Shown: positions 51,612 through 61,412, numbered from the stretch's first letter. The stretch is 64,000 bases of DNA from Acidobacteriota bacterium (GCA_027314025.1 DAHVCP010000023.1:1-64000); one strand, 5' to 3'. Numbers and translations are program-made. Notes: generated by a model not told the origin, from the sequence alone.

Positions 51612-52466
51612 TTGCAGCCGCCGCGGCTCCAGGTCTGCTGGAACGATTCCGAGGACGAGTTTCCGCTTCCCGCCGTGGCGCGGGACATTTATGGGCCGTT
51701 CGGCTTTCCGCCGCCGCCACCCGAGCGCCCGTACGTCGCCGCCAATTTCGCCCAAAGCCTAGACGGCCGCGTGGCCTTCGCCGATCTGCCCGGACAGGCG
51801 GGCGGCGATCGGATCGCCCAAAGCGAGGCCGATCAGTGGCTGGCCGCCATGTTCCGCGCCCACCAAGACGCCTTGCTGCTGGGCGCGGGCACGCTGCGCG
51901 CCGAGCCCGGACCAGATGGACGCGGATATGATTACGGCCAGCTGCCGGAGCCCTGGCGTGCCTACCGGCGCGAGGTGCTGAAGCTGGCGCCGTTGCGGGT
52001 GATCATCGCTACTCGCACCGGCGTCATCCCCTCCGATCATCGCCTCTTCGCCTCCCGGGAAGCCAAGGTCTGGATCGCCACCACCGCATCCGGAGCCAGG
52101 CGACTTCGTTCCGGCACTCATCCCGGGGCCGAGGTTTTCGTTCCCAACTCCGGCGACGCCGTCGAGCCCAGGGCGTTGGCGGCCTGGGCGCGGCAACTCG
52201 GCGTGCGGCGTCTGCTCTGCGAGGCGGGTCCGGAGCTGTACTCGCAGCTCTTCGGCGCCGGCCTGGTGGATGAGGAGTTTCGCACCATCGCGATGCAGGT
52301 TGTCGGCCAGGCGCCGGCCGGCGCTCCGGCGCGGCCCACCGCCTATGGCGCGCTGACGTTCCTGCCGGAGACCGCCCCTTGGCATCGCATCATCAGCCTT
52401 CACGCCGCCCGCCCGTACCATTTGTTTCTCCGGCTGCGCCGCGCAGAGCGCCTCAGCGCCGGCTAG
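51612..52466 (+). CDS. RibD C-terminal/dihydrofolate-reductase-fold reductase
   Basis: A 284-residue protein of the RibD C-terminal/dihydrofolate reductase-like family. Diagnostic stretches are RPYVAANFAQSLDGRVAF near the start, DALLLGAGTLRAE, LRVIIATRTGVIP, and LGVRRLLCEAGPELYSQLFGAGLVDE, the NADPH-site helix of pyrimidine reductases. A TTG start at 51,612 with GAGG seven bases upstream is proposed; the previous gene stops 14 nt before, so they are likely one operon. It lacks a deaminase domain, so it may be a stand-alone riboflavin-pathway reductase or one with another substrate. Confidence 0.82.
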   Translation: MQPPRLQVCWNDSEDEFPLPAVARDIYGPFGFPPPPPERPYVAANFAQSLDGRVAFADLPGQAGGDRIAQSEADQWLAAMFRAHQDALLLGAGTLRAEPGPDGRGYDYGQLPEPWRAYRREVLKLAPLRVIIATRTGVIPSDHRLFASREAKVWIATTASGARRLRSGTHPGAEVFVPNSGDAVEPRALAAWARQLGVRRLLCEAGPELYSQLFGAGLVDEEFRTIAMQVVGQAPAGAPARPTAYGALTFLPETAPWHRIISLHAARPYHLFLRLRRAERLSAG

Positions 52467-52589
52467 AGCCGTTGGGGGCGGCCCGCGAGTTCGCCGCGAG
52501 GGCCGCCGCGGCCTCGGGGGGCAGATACCGTGCGACGCTTACCGCCCCACCCGCTCCATCCCAAGTTGCCGCCGCGGAAATGTCCGACG

Positions 52590-53893
52590 CTAATGCCCCG
52601 CCGCCGCGGCCGCGGGAAACGGCGAGCGCAGATTTCCCCCGCCGTCGAAGCCCACATCGAACGGCTCGCCGATCACCTCGCAGGCGATCTGCCCCCGCGC
52701 CTCATCCGCCAGGTTTTCGCTGACCGCCAGCGTGGCGATCTCCAGCGTGTTGCGGATCCAGCCGATCTTGGCCTGGGGCATCGCCACCCCCACCGTCGCC
52801 AGCAGCGCCGCAATGCCCTCCCGGTCGGAGTCGAACACCAGCGGCAACCGCGCATTGCGCGGCGTCGAGGCAGTGAGCGAGTTCACCCGTGTCGCCGCCC
52901 AGTCAATCGCCTCCGCCAGCCGCCGGCTTACCCCTTCCGCCATCCCCACGCCGACGGCGTTGCCATAGGTATGCGCGCTCAGCCCGCGGACATAAATGCG
53001 CTGGATCGCCGCGCTCGGCCAGGCGTTCACCTCGCCATGCACCCCGCGGTTCACCACCTTGGTGTCCATCCCCGCGCCGCTAATCTCCTTGCCGATCTCA
53101 TCCACGAGCAAAAGATCGAGCGCCGCCACCGGAATCCGCGGCTGCCAGCTTTTCGCCTCGGCTTGCAGCGCCTCTTCCTTCCCAGGCAAATCCGCCGCCG
53201 CCAGCCATGCGATCTTCCCCGTCTGGTGATACGCGTCTTCCAGCAGCGCCAGCCCGCCCAGGCATTTCCCCGTGGCGATCACCGTCGCCGACGCCTCCCG
53301 GATCGCCTCTGCGTACCGCCCGCCCTGGATGGCGTACGCGTGATACGCCTGTGCCCCGCGATGCTTTCCAATCCCCATCGCCAGCATCTTGCAGATGCCG
53401 CTTTCGATCACACCGCTGAAATCCGTATGCGGCTTGATGCGGTTCACCAGCAAAAACGCGTCCGCCGCCCAGGCATTGCGGTCCATATAGACCGGCATGC
53501 CCACGCGCGCGCTCCGCCCCAGCGCATGCGGCTCGATTTCCGACAGCACCGGCGCCCCCATCGCCGCTTCCGTGATTCCCGCCAACCGCAGCACATCCAG
53601 CTGTCCCGCGCTCGTCGCTCCGCCGTGGCTGCCCATGCAGGGAAAAATGAAGGGCTCGCAGCCCAGCGCCTGCAACTGCCGGCACACCTCCGCCACGATC
53701 GCCGCATAGTTGCTGATTCCCCGGCTTCCCGCCCCCACGCCGACGCGCATGCCTCGCCGCAGCCGCCCAGCCAGCCCCGCCGCCAGCGCCTCCCGCGCCG
53801 CACCCACGGGATCGGCCAGCGCCCGGCGTGGATATTGCTGCCGCAGAACGATCAATTTCGGCAACTCCGGCAATTTCGGCAAGCTCAGTTCGC

Positions 53894-53897
<4 letters not shown>
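52590..53897 (-). CDS. LarA-like (DUF2088) lactate racemase-domain protein
   Basis: A 435-residue protein of the nickel-pincer racemase-like family. Visible motifs are [73 protein letters not shown] and [17 protein letters not shown]. These are the His- and Lys-containing loops of the family, and Lys in KPHTDF is a candidate for the cofactor-bound lysine. The start at 53,897 is fixed by ATGA overlap with the ispG stop. LarA itself is a lactate racemase; relatives act on other 2-hydroxy acids. None of the larB, larC or larE genes is in the window. Confidence 0.82.
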
Positions 53898-55213
<1,316 letters not shown>

Positions 55214-55227
55214 ATATCCCGATTCTA
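55214..55227 (-). promoter_or_regulatory. Candidate leaderless -10 element of ispG
   Basis: On the minus strand TAGAAT (five of six), eight bases (CGGGATAT), then ATG; no Shine-Dalgarno. Transcription would begin within one or two bases of the start codon. Confidence 0.45.
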
Positions 55228-55315
55228 GTCGCGCCGGCGCCCGAAAGCCCGCCCCGCGCACCATCGCCCCTCCGGACGGCGGACCACGGCCTCCGCTGCC
55301 GCCCTCCGCCACGAC

Positions 55316-55366
55316 GCCTCGGTCGCGCCGAGCGCGGCCGCACGCAAGCCAAAGGCATACCCCACC
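55316..55366 (+). repeat. Family B repeat, tail fragment (copy 3)
   Basis: GGTCGCGCCGAGCGCGGCCG then CACGCAAGCCAAAGGCATAC and CCCACC match 171-217 closely. Only the tail of the cluster is present. The whole gap 55,228-55,742 has no recognised gene and consists mainly of repeats. Confidence 0.55.
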
Positions 55367-55434
55367 AGCGCGCGCCTAGCTCTTGCGTTGTCGCGCGGGT
55401 CAGCAGCAACACAGTGGGCGGCGGGAGGGGGGCC

Positions 55435-55560
55435 GGTGTAGCGTAAATGGAATTGCGTGAGGTGTTCGAGCGCAGCCGTAACCCGGGGTCCCTACGGCCG
55501 TCCGCGGAATTGGGGTGGAACGGCGCGATGCGCCGGTGATCGCCCCGCCTTCCGCAGCGG
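55435..55560 (-). repeat. Family C repeat, diverged copy C4
   Basis: On the minus strand it starts GGCGGGGCGATCACCGGCGC at about 55,547 and carries an unrelated insert with CCCCGGG..., then GCTGCGCTCGAACACCTCACG. It lies about 180 nt downstream of the next copy. Confidence 0.5.
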
Positions 55561-55654
55561 CAGCCACCGCCGTCGGGTCCGCCCGCAGGACGCTTAAGCG
55601 GGCAGGCGCAGCGCAGCGGAGCGCCAGTTAATGCCGCAAGCAGCGCGAGGCGCG

Positions 55655-55745
55655 GCCAGCAAGGGCGAACGAGCCCCGCCGACGGCGGGATGAGGAGCCC
55701 GAGCGCAGCCGCAACAAAGCGATGCGCCGGTTATCACCCCGCCTA
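55655..55745 (-). repeat. Family C repeat, copy C3, overlapping the bifunctional-nuclease stop codon
   Basis: On the minus strand the element begins TAGGCGGGGTGATAACC at the gene's own TAG (55,745-55,743) and continues CGGCGCATCGCTTTG, CTGCGCTCGGGCTCCTC and a GCGGGATG...family-A-like GCCGTCGGCGGGG. It reads in the direction of the gene. Confidence 0.65.
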
Positions 55746-56228
55746 CATCTTGTAGCGCCCGGTATCCTCGTCGCCCAGGTTCTCCAGCCACCGCCGCAGT
55801 TCGTCGCTCGACCCGGGATCGGCCGCCGCCGCCGCCACCTTCGAACTTTTCAGCACGTCTTCTTCCACGAAGATCGGGCAATCCATCCGCAGCGCCAGCG
55901 CCAGCGCGTCGCTGGGACGCGCATCTATGGCCCAGGTCTCGCCGTCCTTTTCCAGCCAAATCAGCGCGTAGAACGTGTCGTCGCGCAGCTCGTTGACCAC
56001 CACCTTGCTCAGGCTGGCGTTCATCCCCACTACTAGATTGCGGATCAGATCGTGCGTCATGGGCCGCGGCGTCTGCACCTTTTCGATCTCCAGCGCGATG
56101 GCGTTGGCCTCATAGATCCCCACCCAAATCGGCAGCACCACCGCCCCCGGACCGTCCTTCAAAATCACGATCGGCGTGTTCGTCGAGGAGTCCATGATCA
56201 GACCCCGGATTTTCATTTCGACTTCCAT
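55743..56228 (-). CDS. Bifunctional nuclease family protein (DUF151)
   Basis: A 161-residue protein of the bifunctional nuclease (DUF151) family, small beta-rich enzymes reported to cleave RNA and DNA. Typical features: MKIRGLIMDSSTNTPIVILK, LPIWVGIYEANAIALEIE, RPMTHDLIRNLV, DTFYALIWLE and DARPSDALALALRMDCPIFV. GGAGGAG lies 8-13 nt upstream of the ATG. It is 30 nt downstream of miaB on the same strand, so one operon is likely. The TAG stop coincides with the first bases of a family C repeat. C-terminal helix DELRRWLENL is normal. Confidence 0.93.
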   Translation of the reverse strand: MEVEMKIRGLIMDSSTNTPIVILKDGPGAVVLPIWVGIYEANAIALEIEKVQTPRPMTHDLIRNLVVGMNASLSKVVVNELRDDTFYALIWLEKDGETWAIDARPSDALALALRMDCPIFVEEDVLKSSKVAAAAADPGSSDELRRWLENLGDEDTGRYKM

Positions 56229-56258
56229 CGTCTGTTCTCCTCCGCGTCCGTTGCCGGA

Positions 56259-57752
56259 TTATGCTCCCGCCGCCGGCTCCGCTGCCGCCCCCTGCGTTCC
56301 CACCAAGCTGTTCGCTCCCGCCTTGGTGATCTCCACCCACGTGTAATCGCCCGGCCGGAACCCCGCGCCGGCCGGAATCGCCGTCGTCACCGTATCCGGC
56401 GCCCCTTGCCCCAATATCGGCGGCAGCGCCGGCGGCGCGCTCGTCGCATGCTCCATCCCCCGCGGCGCCGCAGCCCCCCTAACCAATTCGCTCGCCACTT
56501 CGCCCGCACCGCCCGCCGAAACGGTGAAGTTCACCGTCCGGTTCGTCGAGGCCCGGCCGATCCACTGCGCCAGCTTCGGGTTGTACGCCTCGACCATCAC
56601 CTCCAGCCGCTGCCCGATCAGCCGCTGGTTGTCCTCCCGCTGGATCTCCTGCTGCCGCCGTTGCAGCATCATCAGCCGCTCCACTTTCACCGCATCCGGC
56701 AAAGTGTCCTCCCAGGCCCCGCTTTCGGTGTTCGGCCGCGGCGAATACTTGAAGATGAATGCCCCGGCATACCGCACCTCTTCCAGCAGTTCCGCCGTCT
56801 GCTCGAAATCCCGCTCCGTCTCGCCGGGAAATCCCACGATGATGTCCGTCGTGATGGCCAGCGGCCGCGGGCACGTCCGGATCGCCGCGATCTTCTCCAA
56901 ATATTGTTCCCGGCTGTAATCCCGCCGCATCGCCGCCAACACCCGCGATGATCCCGACTGCACCGGCAGGTGCACGTGGTCGCACAGCGCCGCGTGCATC
57001 CCCATCGCCGCCACGATCTCGGGATGGAAGTCCCGCGGATGCGAGGTCGTGTACCGCACCCGCCGCAGCCCCGGCACCTGCGCCACCGCCGCCAGCAGTG
57101 CGGCGAAGCTCAGCCGCGCCGCCGACGGATCGCGGTAGGAGTTGACGTTCTGCCCCAGCAATTGCACTTCGGTGTAGCCGGCTTCCGCCAGCCGCCGCGC
57201 CTCCGCCAACACGCGCCCGCTCTCCCGGCTCCGTTCGCCGCCGCGCGTGTGCGGCACGACGCAATAGGCGCAGTGCTTGTCGCAGCCCTCGATGATGGTG
57301 ATGTAGGCGCGGAAGGGATTGTCCCGCCGCGTGTACTCGGTCTCGAACGCCGCTTCCGCCGCGTCCAGTCCCGTCACCCGCGCCTCGCCCGCCTCCAGCC
57401 GCCGCATCAGCTCCGGCAAAATCGGGTAGCTGGCCGAGCCAGCCACCAGCCGCACATACGGCGCCCGCTGGAAAATCGCCTCCCCCTCCTGCTGCGCCAC
57501 GCACCCCAGCACCCCGATCCGCTTCCCTTGCTTCGCCATTGGGCGCGCCTGCGCCAGCCGCTGGAAAACCTTCTGCGCCGCCTTGTCCCGGATGCTACAG
57601 GTGTTGAACAGGACCAGCTCGGCGTCCTCCGCCCGGCCCACCGCCGAGTACCCCAATGCCTCCAGCGTCCCCGCCACGCGCTCACTGTCGTGGACGTTCA
57701 TCTGGCAGCCAAACGTCTCGATCCAAAATGTTTTCCGCCCCGCTGCCCCCAT
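56259..57752 (-). CDS. miaB: tRNA-2-methylthio-N6-dimethylallyladenosine synthase MiaB
   Basis: A 497-residue radical-SAM methylthiotransferase that modifies tRNA at A37. The N-terminal cluster ligands are Cys16 (FGCQMN), Cys52 (NTCSIR) and Cys84 (GCVAQ). The radical-SAM ligands are Cys157, Cys161 and Cys164 (EGCDKHCAYC). Further family motifs are PHTRGGERSR, LLGQNVNSYRD, LPVQSGSSRVL and IVGFPGETERDF. In the TRAM domain (from about residue 405) the sequence NRTVNFTV is separated from GDYTWVEITKAGANSLVG by about 55 Ala/Pro/Gly-rich residues, an unusual insertion. The start at 57,752 is 6 nt after an extended -10 (TGGTATACT). Confidence 0.96.
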   Translation of the reverse strand: MGAAGRKTFWIETFGCQMNVHDSERVAGTLEALGYSAVGRAEDAELVLFNTCSIRDKAAQKVFQRLAQARPMAKQGKRIGVLGCVAQQEGEAIFQRAPYVRLVAGSASYPILPELMRRLEAGEARVTGLDAAEAAFETEYTRRDNPFRAYITIIEGCDKHCAYCVVPHTRGGERSRESGRVLAEARRLAEAGYTEVQLLGQNVNSYRDPSAARLSFAALLAAVAQVPGLRRVRYTTSHPRDFHPEIVAAMGMHAALCDHVHLPVQSGSSRVLAAMRRDYSREQYLEKIAAIRTCPRPLAITTDIIVGFPGETERDFEQTAELLEEVRYAGAFIFKYSPRPNTESGAWEDTLPDAVKVERLMMLQRRQQEIQREDNQRLIGQRLEVMVEAYNPKLAQWIGRASTNRTVNFTVSAGGAGEVASELVRGAAAPRGMEHATSAPPALPPILGQGAPDTVTTAIPAGAGFRPGDYTWVEITKAGANSLVGTQGAAAEPAAGA

Positions 57753-57768
57753 GCCCGCAGTATACCAA
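57753..57768 (-). promoter_or_regulatory. Leaderless extended -10 promoter of miaB
   Basis: On the minus strand TG-G-TATACT, six bases (GCGGGC), then the miaB ATG. The extended -10 can work without a -35 box, and none is visible. The six-base spacer is identical to that of the MFS gene at 60,659. Confidence 0.6.
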
Positions 57769-57837
57769 GCCACCCCCGCCGACCTTAGGCGGCATGGCGA
57801 GTGAACCCCCACGCCCGCCGGCCGGGGCCGTGCCGTC

Positions 57838-58062
57838 TTAGGCGGAAAAGAATTCTTCCGTTGAGACCCCGGCTTCCCGCAGGATCGCGCGAAGCGTGCC
57901 CTCCGCAAGGTCGCCCGAATGGTGCGGAACGGTTACCTTTCGGCCGTCTCGCTCGCGGCGCCAGACCTCATGGCTGCCCGGCCCCTGCCTGTCGAACGAC
58001 CAGCCCAGGCGGCGCAGGCGCGCGGTCACTTCGCGGTAGCTAAAACCGGCGAGCCGCCCCAA
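57838..58062 (-). CDS. hicA: HicA-type mRNA interferase toxin
   Basis: A 74-residue HicA toxin, a double-stranded-RNA-binding-fold ribonuclease. Features are FSYREVTARLRRLGWSFDRQ, the active-site GSHEVW (His), VTVPHHSGDLAEGTLRAIL and REAGVSTEEF. It starts at a TTG directly after the TGA of the upstream antitoxin gene; a GTG overlapping the stop is in another frame. The length is normal for the family. Translation is probably coupled to the antitoxin. Confidence 0.88.
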   Translation of the reverse strand: MGRLAGFSYREVTARLRRLGWSFDRQGPGSHEVWRRERDGRKVTVPHHSGDLAEGTLRAILREAGVSTEEFFSA

Positions 58063-58329
58063 TCACCGGACCCCGATCGGCACGGTCAGATCAAAGGCCT
58101 GCGGCTCGTTCGCCAGCGGTTGCAGCGCCGGCGGCACGGGGTCGCCGTGCTCAATGCAGGACTCCAGGATTTTGCGCGCCAAGCCCTGCGCAATCTCCGT
58201 CGCTTCCACGACGGACCGTCCCTCCGCCACCAAACCGGGCACGTCCGGGCTGGTCGCCAGAAAGCGGCCATCGCCAACCGGCTCGATGTGCAGGCGAATG
58301 GTCACCTCGGACGGCGCCCGGGAGAGCAT
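58063..58329 (-). CDS. hicB: HicB-type antitoxin
   Basis: An 88-residue partial RNase-H-fold antitoxin: RLHIEPVGDGRFLATSPDVPGLVAEGRSVVEA, then a helix ARKILESCIEHGDPVPPALQ. No DNA-binding domain of ribbon-helix-helix or HTH type is visible in the short C terminus, so it may bind DNA only weakly or through another protein. It lies upstream of hicA, the order opposite to classical hicAB operons but common in this branch. TATAAT lies six bases before the ATG, and no Shine-Dalgarno is seen. Confidence 0.85.
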   Translation of the reverse strand: MLSRAPSEVTIRLHIEPVGDGRFLATSPDVPGLVAEGRSVVEATEIAQGLARKILESCIEHGDPVPPALQPLANEPQAFDLTVPIGVR

Positions 58330-58341
58330 GGACCGATTATA
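58330..58341 (-). promoter_or_regulatory. Leaderless -10 element of hicBA
   Basis: On the minus strand a perfect TATAAT, six bases (CGGTCC), then the hicB ATG. The -35 region is poor (GCCGAG or TGCCGA). It predicts a leaderless hicBA mRNA. Confidence 0.55.
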
Positions 58342-58387
58342 TTCCGCCGATCGCGCTCCTCGGCAGGGCCAAGCGGCGCCCCGACGC

Positions 58388-58579
58388 CTATGGCGCCCAC
58401 CGTCCCGGGTGATCGTCGAGATCGCGCGTGGCCCATGCGGCTACCTTTTTCGACCACCGCCTCACGCGCGCGGACCGCCAATACGCGACACCGAAAGTCG
58501 CGTAGAGCGCCACGACCCAAACGAGCGTCCACAGTAGCCCATGAACCAGCGCTTGCCACGATGTGCCATCAGCCACCAT
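58388..58579 (-). CDS. Small single-pass membrane protein (hypothetical)
   Basis: A 63-residue frame with one strong hydrophobic helix (ALVHGLLWTLVWVVALYATF), then a basic stretch (YWRSARVRRWSKKVAAW), typical of an inner-membrane protein with a cytoplasmic tail. It lies 44 nt after the SRPBCC gene on the same strand and ahead of hicB. There is no clear ribosome-binding site and I recognise no family. It could be chance, but the helix and charge distribution favour a real gene. Confidence 0.4.
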   Translation of the reverse strand: MVADGTSWQALVHGLLWTLVWVVALYATFGVAYWRSARVRRWSKKVAAWATRDLDDHPGRWAP

Positions 58580-58623
58580 CTATGCCCCGGTGGGCTCGCC
58601 GCGCTGCAGCGTCCGGCTCTGCC

Positions 58624-59091
58624 TCACCCCGCCTCCACCGCGACTTTCAGATAGCCCAAATCCCTGCGGATCGATCCCCGCAGAGCGTACAGCACCGGGG
58701 CCAAGAAAAAATAGCGCCGGCGCAACGTGAAATCCGCTGCGCAAATGACCCGCGTGCCTTCGCCGCCCGCCGGCTCGACCTGCATGCGCCATGCCGCCCG
58801 CCGAAAATACCGGGCATTGCCTCCCGCGCTCGCCAGCGCGACCGTCATGTGATGGCGCGGCACGAACTCCGCCACGCGGTACGACATCCGCCCGCTCTCC
58901 TCGCCGCCCTTGCGCCCGCGCGGGAAACCCAGCGTGTCGAACGTCAATCCTACTCCCGACGCCTTTTCGGACGTCACCCGCACCGTGCGCACGCCGCGAT
59001 CCCATGTTGTCAGGTTGGCGGGGTCGCTGGCGAGAAACGCCCACACCGCGTCCAACGGCCGCCGCACCGTCATTTCCGCCGCCAACCGCAT
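58624..59091 (-). CDS. SRPBCC-family protein
   Basis: A 155-residue START/SRPBCC-fold protein: MTVRRPLDAVWAFLASDPAN near the start, TTWDRGVRTVRVTSEKASGV, a central beta region (GRMSYRVAEFVPRHHMTVAL) and a C-terminal helix (YALRGSIRRDLGYLKVAVEA). Family members bind hydrophobic ligands or act in lipid or polyketide chemistry; the ligand is unknown. TAAGAT lies nine bases before the ATG, with GAGGGGG in the spacer. The gap upstream (59,092-59,282) holds no recognised gene. Confidence 0.82.
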   Translation of the reverse strand: MRLAAEMTVRRPLDAVWAFLASDPANLTTWDRGVRTVRVTSEKASGVGLTFDTLGFPRGRKGGEESGRMSYRVAEFVPRHHMTVALASAGGNARYFRRAAWRMQVEPAGGEGTRVICAADFTLRRRYFFLAPVLYALRGSIRRDLGYLKVAVEAG

Positions 59092-59282
59092 CGCCCCCTC
59101 ATCTTAGTTCACCCGCCGGTCGCGGTGTGGGGTTGCGCCGGTACACTCGTAACAAGGGCGGCGATGATGAGGCGCCTCATTGGGGTGGGCCCGGTGCTCG
59201 TGGCGGCCCATTGCATCGGCAAGAACCGGCCGCGCCGCATGGTGACCGCCGCAGCTTTGTTCCCGACCCCGAACTCTGATCC

Positions 59283-60659
59283 CTAGGCGCTCGCCTCGGC
59301 GCGCGGCAGCGCCAGCGCCAGCAGCCCGGACGCCACCAGCAGCCCCGCCAGCAGCACCATTCCCAGGGCGAACGATCCCGTCCGCGTCTCGATCCAGCCC
59401 ATCAAGAACGGCCCCACGAAGCCGCCCAAATTGCCAATGGAATTGATCGTCCCAATCGCCACCGCCGCCGCCGTCCCCGACAGATATGCCGACGGCAGCG
59501 CCCAAAAGCTGGGCATATAGGAATAGACGCCCGCTCCCGCCAGCAGAAATCCGCCCAGCGTCCAGCCCCACGCCGCCCCGCCGTTCAGGTGCGTGGCATA
59601 GGCGGCGATGGCCAGCCCCGCCGCCATCAGCCACACCGCCGCCGCTGTGTGCCAGCGGCGTTCCCGCCGCCGGTCGGAACTCCACCCGAACCACACCATC
59701 GCCGCCAGCGCCACGGCGTACGGCAGCGCCGCCCACAGCGACACGGTGAAGTTCGATGCGCCTCCCGACGCCCGTTTCAGCAGCGACGGCAGCCACAGCC
59801 CGAAGCCATAGCTGGCGGAGCAAATCAGCAAATACGCCGCCGCCAGCAGCCAAATCTCCCGCCGCCGCAAAAATGCCCCCGCCTTCAGCGCCGCCGGCTG
59901 CGGCGCCGCCTCGCGCGCAATCGCCGCCGCCAGCGTTTCCCGCTCCCCCGCCTCCAGCCAGCGCGCCTCGCGCGGCCAGTCCGTCAGCGCCCGCAGATTC
60001 ACCAGCCCGAAGACGATCGCCGGCGCACCCTCCAGCACGAACATCCACCGCCATCCCGCCCATCCCATCCAGTGCAGCCCCAAGATCGCCCCGGACACCG
60101 GCGCTCCCAGCAAAAACGACACGGGCAGCGCCGCCATGAACAGCGCCACCGCCTTCCCTTTGTCTTCCGCAGTGAACCAATGCCCCAAGTACACGATCAA
60201 GCCGGGAAAGAACCCCGCCTCCGCCGCCCCCAGCAAAAACCGCAGCCAATAAAAGGCCGTGGCGGAATGGATCAGGCTGGTGGCCATCGCCACCACGCCC
60301 CAGGTCACCATGATCCGCGCCATCCAGCGCCGCGCGCTCCACCGCTCGACGATCCATGTGCTGGGGATCTCCAGCAGGAAATACCCCAGGAAGAACACCC
60401 CCATCCCCGTCCCCAGCACCTCCGAACTGAAGTGCAGGTCGCCGCGCATCGCCAGCGCCGCGTAGCTGATGTTCACCCGATCCAAAAACGCGACGATATA
60501 AATGACGAACAGATACGGCAGCAGCCGCCAAGCCACCTTCCGCCGCAAACTCGCCGGCAGCACCGCGGGCGAGGCAGGCAAGTTGACCGCGAACGCTGGT
60601 GCGGCGGCCAACGGCGGCGCGGCGGAAGCCGCATGCTTGGAAGGGTCGAGTTCAGCCAC
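59283..60659 (-). CDS. MFS transporter, anion:cation symporter (ACS) type
   Basis: A 458-residue 12-helix transporter. The N-terminal cytoplasmic segment is Ala/Pro-rich, then RRKVAWRLLPYLFVIYIVAFLDRVNISYAAL, the family's opening helix with the typical DRVN. FLGYFLLEIPSTWIVERWSARRWM and MVTWGVVAMAT follow. ACS members carry organic acids such as hexuronates or tartrate; the substrate is not determined. A GTG start at 60,659 is chosen because TATGAT lies exactly six bases upstream and upstream in-frame sequence is low-complexity. Confidence 0.9.
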   Translation of the reverse strand: MAELDPSKHAASAAPPLAAAPAFAVNLPASPAVLPASLRRKVAWRLLPYLFVIYIVAFLDRVNISYAALAMRGDLHFSSEVLGTGMGVFFLGYFLLEIPSTWIVERWSARRWMARIMVTWGVVAMATSLIHSATAFYWLRFLLGAAEAGFFPGLIVYLGHWFTAEDKGKAVALFMAALPVSFLLGAPVSGAILGLHWMGWAGWRWMFVLEGAPAIVFGLVNLRALTDWPREARWLEAGERETLAAAIAREAAPQPAALKAGAFLRRREIWLLAAAYLLICSASYGFGLWLPSLLKRASGGASNFTVSLWAALPYAVALAAMVWFGWSSDRRRERRWHTAAAVWLMAAGLAIAAYATHLNGGAAWGWTLGGFLLAGAGVYSYMPSFWALPSAYLSGTAAAVAIGTINSIGNLGGFVGPFLMGWIETRTGSFALGMVLLAGLLVASGLLALALPRAEASA

Positions 60660-60671
60660 GCCCGCATCATA
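60660..60671 (-). promoter_or_regulatory. Leaderless -10 element of the ACS transporter gene
   Basis: On the minus strand TATGAT, six bases (GCGGGC), then GTG. Spacer sequence identical to miaB's. No Shine-Dalgarno. Confidence 0.55.
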
Positions 60672-60756
60672 CCCCCGCCGCCGGCCCCCGCCCCCTCCGG
60701 CCCTGGTCTGCCCGCCCGCCGCCGCGCAACCCCGGCTCCGCGCCCGAGACAGCGAT

Positions 60757-60785
60757 TTCTCCACGCAGCCGAGGACGGCTACCCT
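60757..60785 (-). repeat. Family E hairpin
   Basis: AGCCG-AGGA-CGGCT hairpin, the reverse complement of the motif at about 5,787-5,806, followed by ACCCTACGG. The gap 60,672-60,972 holds no recognised gene. Confidence 0.4.
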
Positions 60786-60972
60786 ACGGGTGCGCTCGGC
60801 GCGGAGATAGTGGGATGGGCGTCCTCGCCTGTCGGTCTTGCGGCAGCCCGAACGGCCACGAGCCGTGGCGGCTCCGTCTGCCATGGACATACCGCCGATG
60901 CTCGGCCCTCCAGCCGGAGCCCTTCCAATATCCGAACCTACACGCTCGTCCCCTGTACCCTGTCCCCAACCC

Positions 60973-60995
60973 TGCGCCGGTTATCGCCCCGCCTA
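60973..60995 (-). repeat. Family C short copy abutting the VOC stop codon
   Basis: On the minus strand the gene's TAG (60,995-60,993) begins TAGGCGGGGCGATAACC then GGCGCA. Only the first 20 or so bases of family C are present, in the gene's direction. Confidence 0.6.
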
Positions 60996-61412
60996 CTCCC
61001 GCAAGGCCGGGGTGTGCGTAACGCCCACCAGCAGCCCCTCCGGCGCCAAAAACCGGCTCACCTTCTGCCCCCAGGGCTCCGTCCGGTTCCTTACCAGCAT
61101 CCGGACGCCCTGCGCTTCCAGCGCCGCCGTCGCCGCCCCCACGTCGTCCACGTCAAACTCCAGCCAGGCCTGCGGCGCCGGAATCGCCTCCGGCCACGTT
61201 TCGCTCCCAAAGCACGACTGCGCCGCATGCGCCAGCGGCCACAGCGCGAACGCTTTCGCCCCCGCCAGCGCCTCCGTGTGGAGATACCCGTCCTTTTCCT
61301 CGCGGAACCCGATGCCCAGCTTGCCCACATAGAGCTCCCGGCTCGCCGCATCGCGCACGATCGGCCCAAACCCGGCGATGAACAAAATCTTGAATCCCGC
61401 GCCCTTTTCCAT
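60993..61412 (-). CDS. VOC (glyoxalase/bleomycin-resistance fold) protein
   Basis: A 139-residue vicinal-oxygen-chelate fold protein. Features are KILFIAGFGPIVRDAASREL, YVGKLGIGFREEKDGYLHTE, FALWPLAHAAQSCFGSETWP, AWLEFDVDDVGAATAALEAQ, and VRMLVRNRTEPWGQ with FLAPEGLLVGV. The start at 61,412 (MEKGAGFK) has GGGGAGG eight bases upstream. The enzyme activity of this subgroup is unassigned. The stop codon is part of a family C repeat. Confidence 0.87.
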   Translation of the reverse strand: MEKGAGFKILFIAGFGPIVRDAASRELYVGKLGIGFREEKDGYLHTEALAGAKAFALWPLAHAAQSCFGSETWPEAIPAPQAWLEFDVDDVGAATAALEAQGVRMLVRNRTEPWGQKVSRFLAPEGLLVGVTHTPALRE

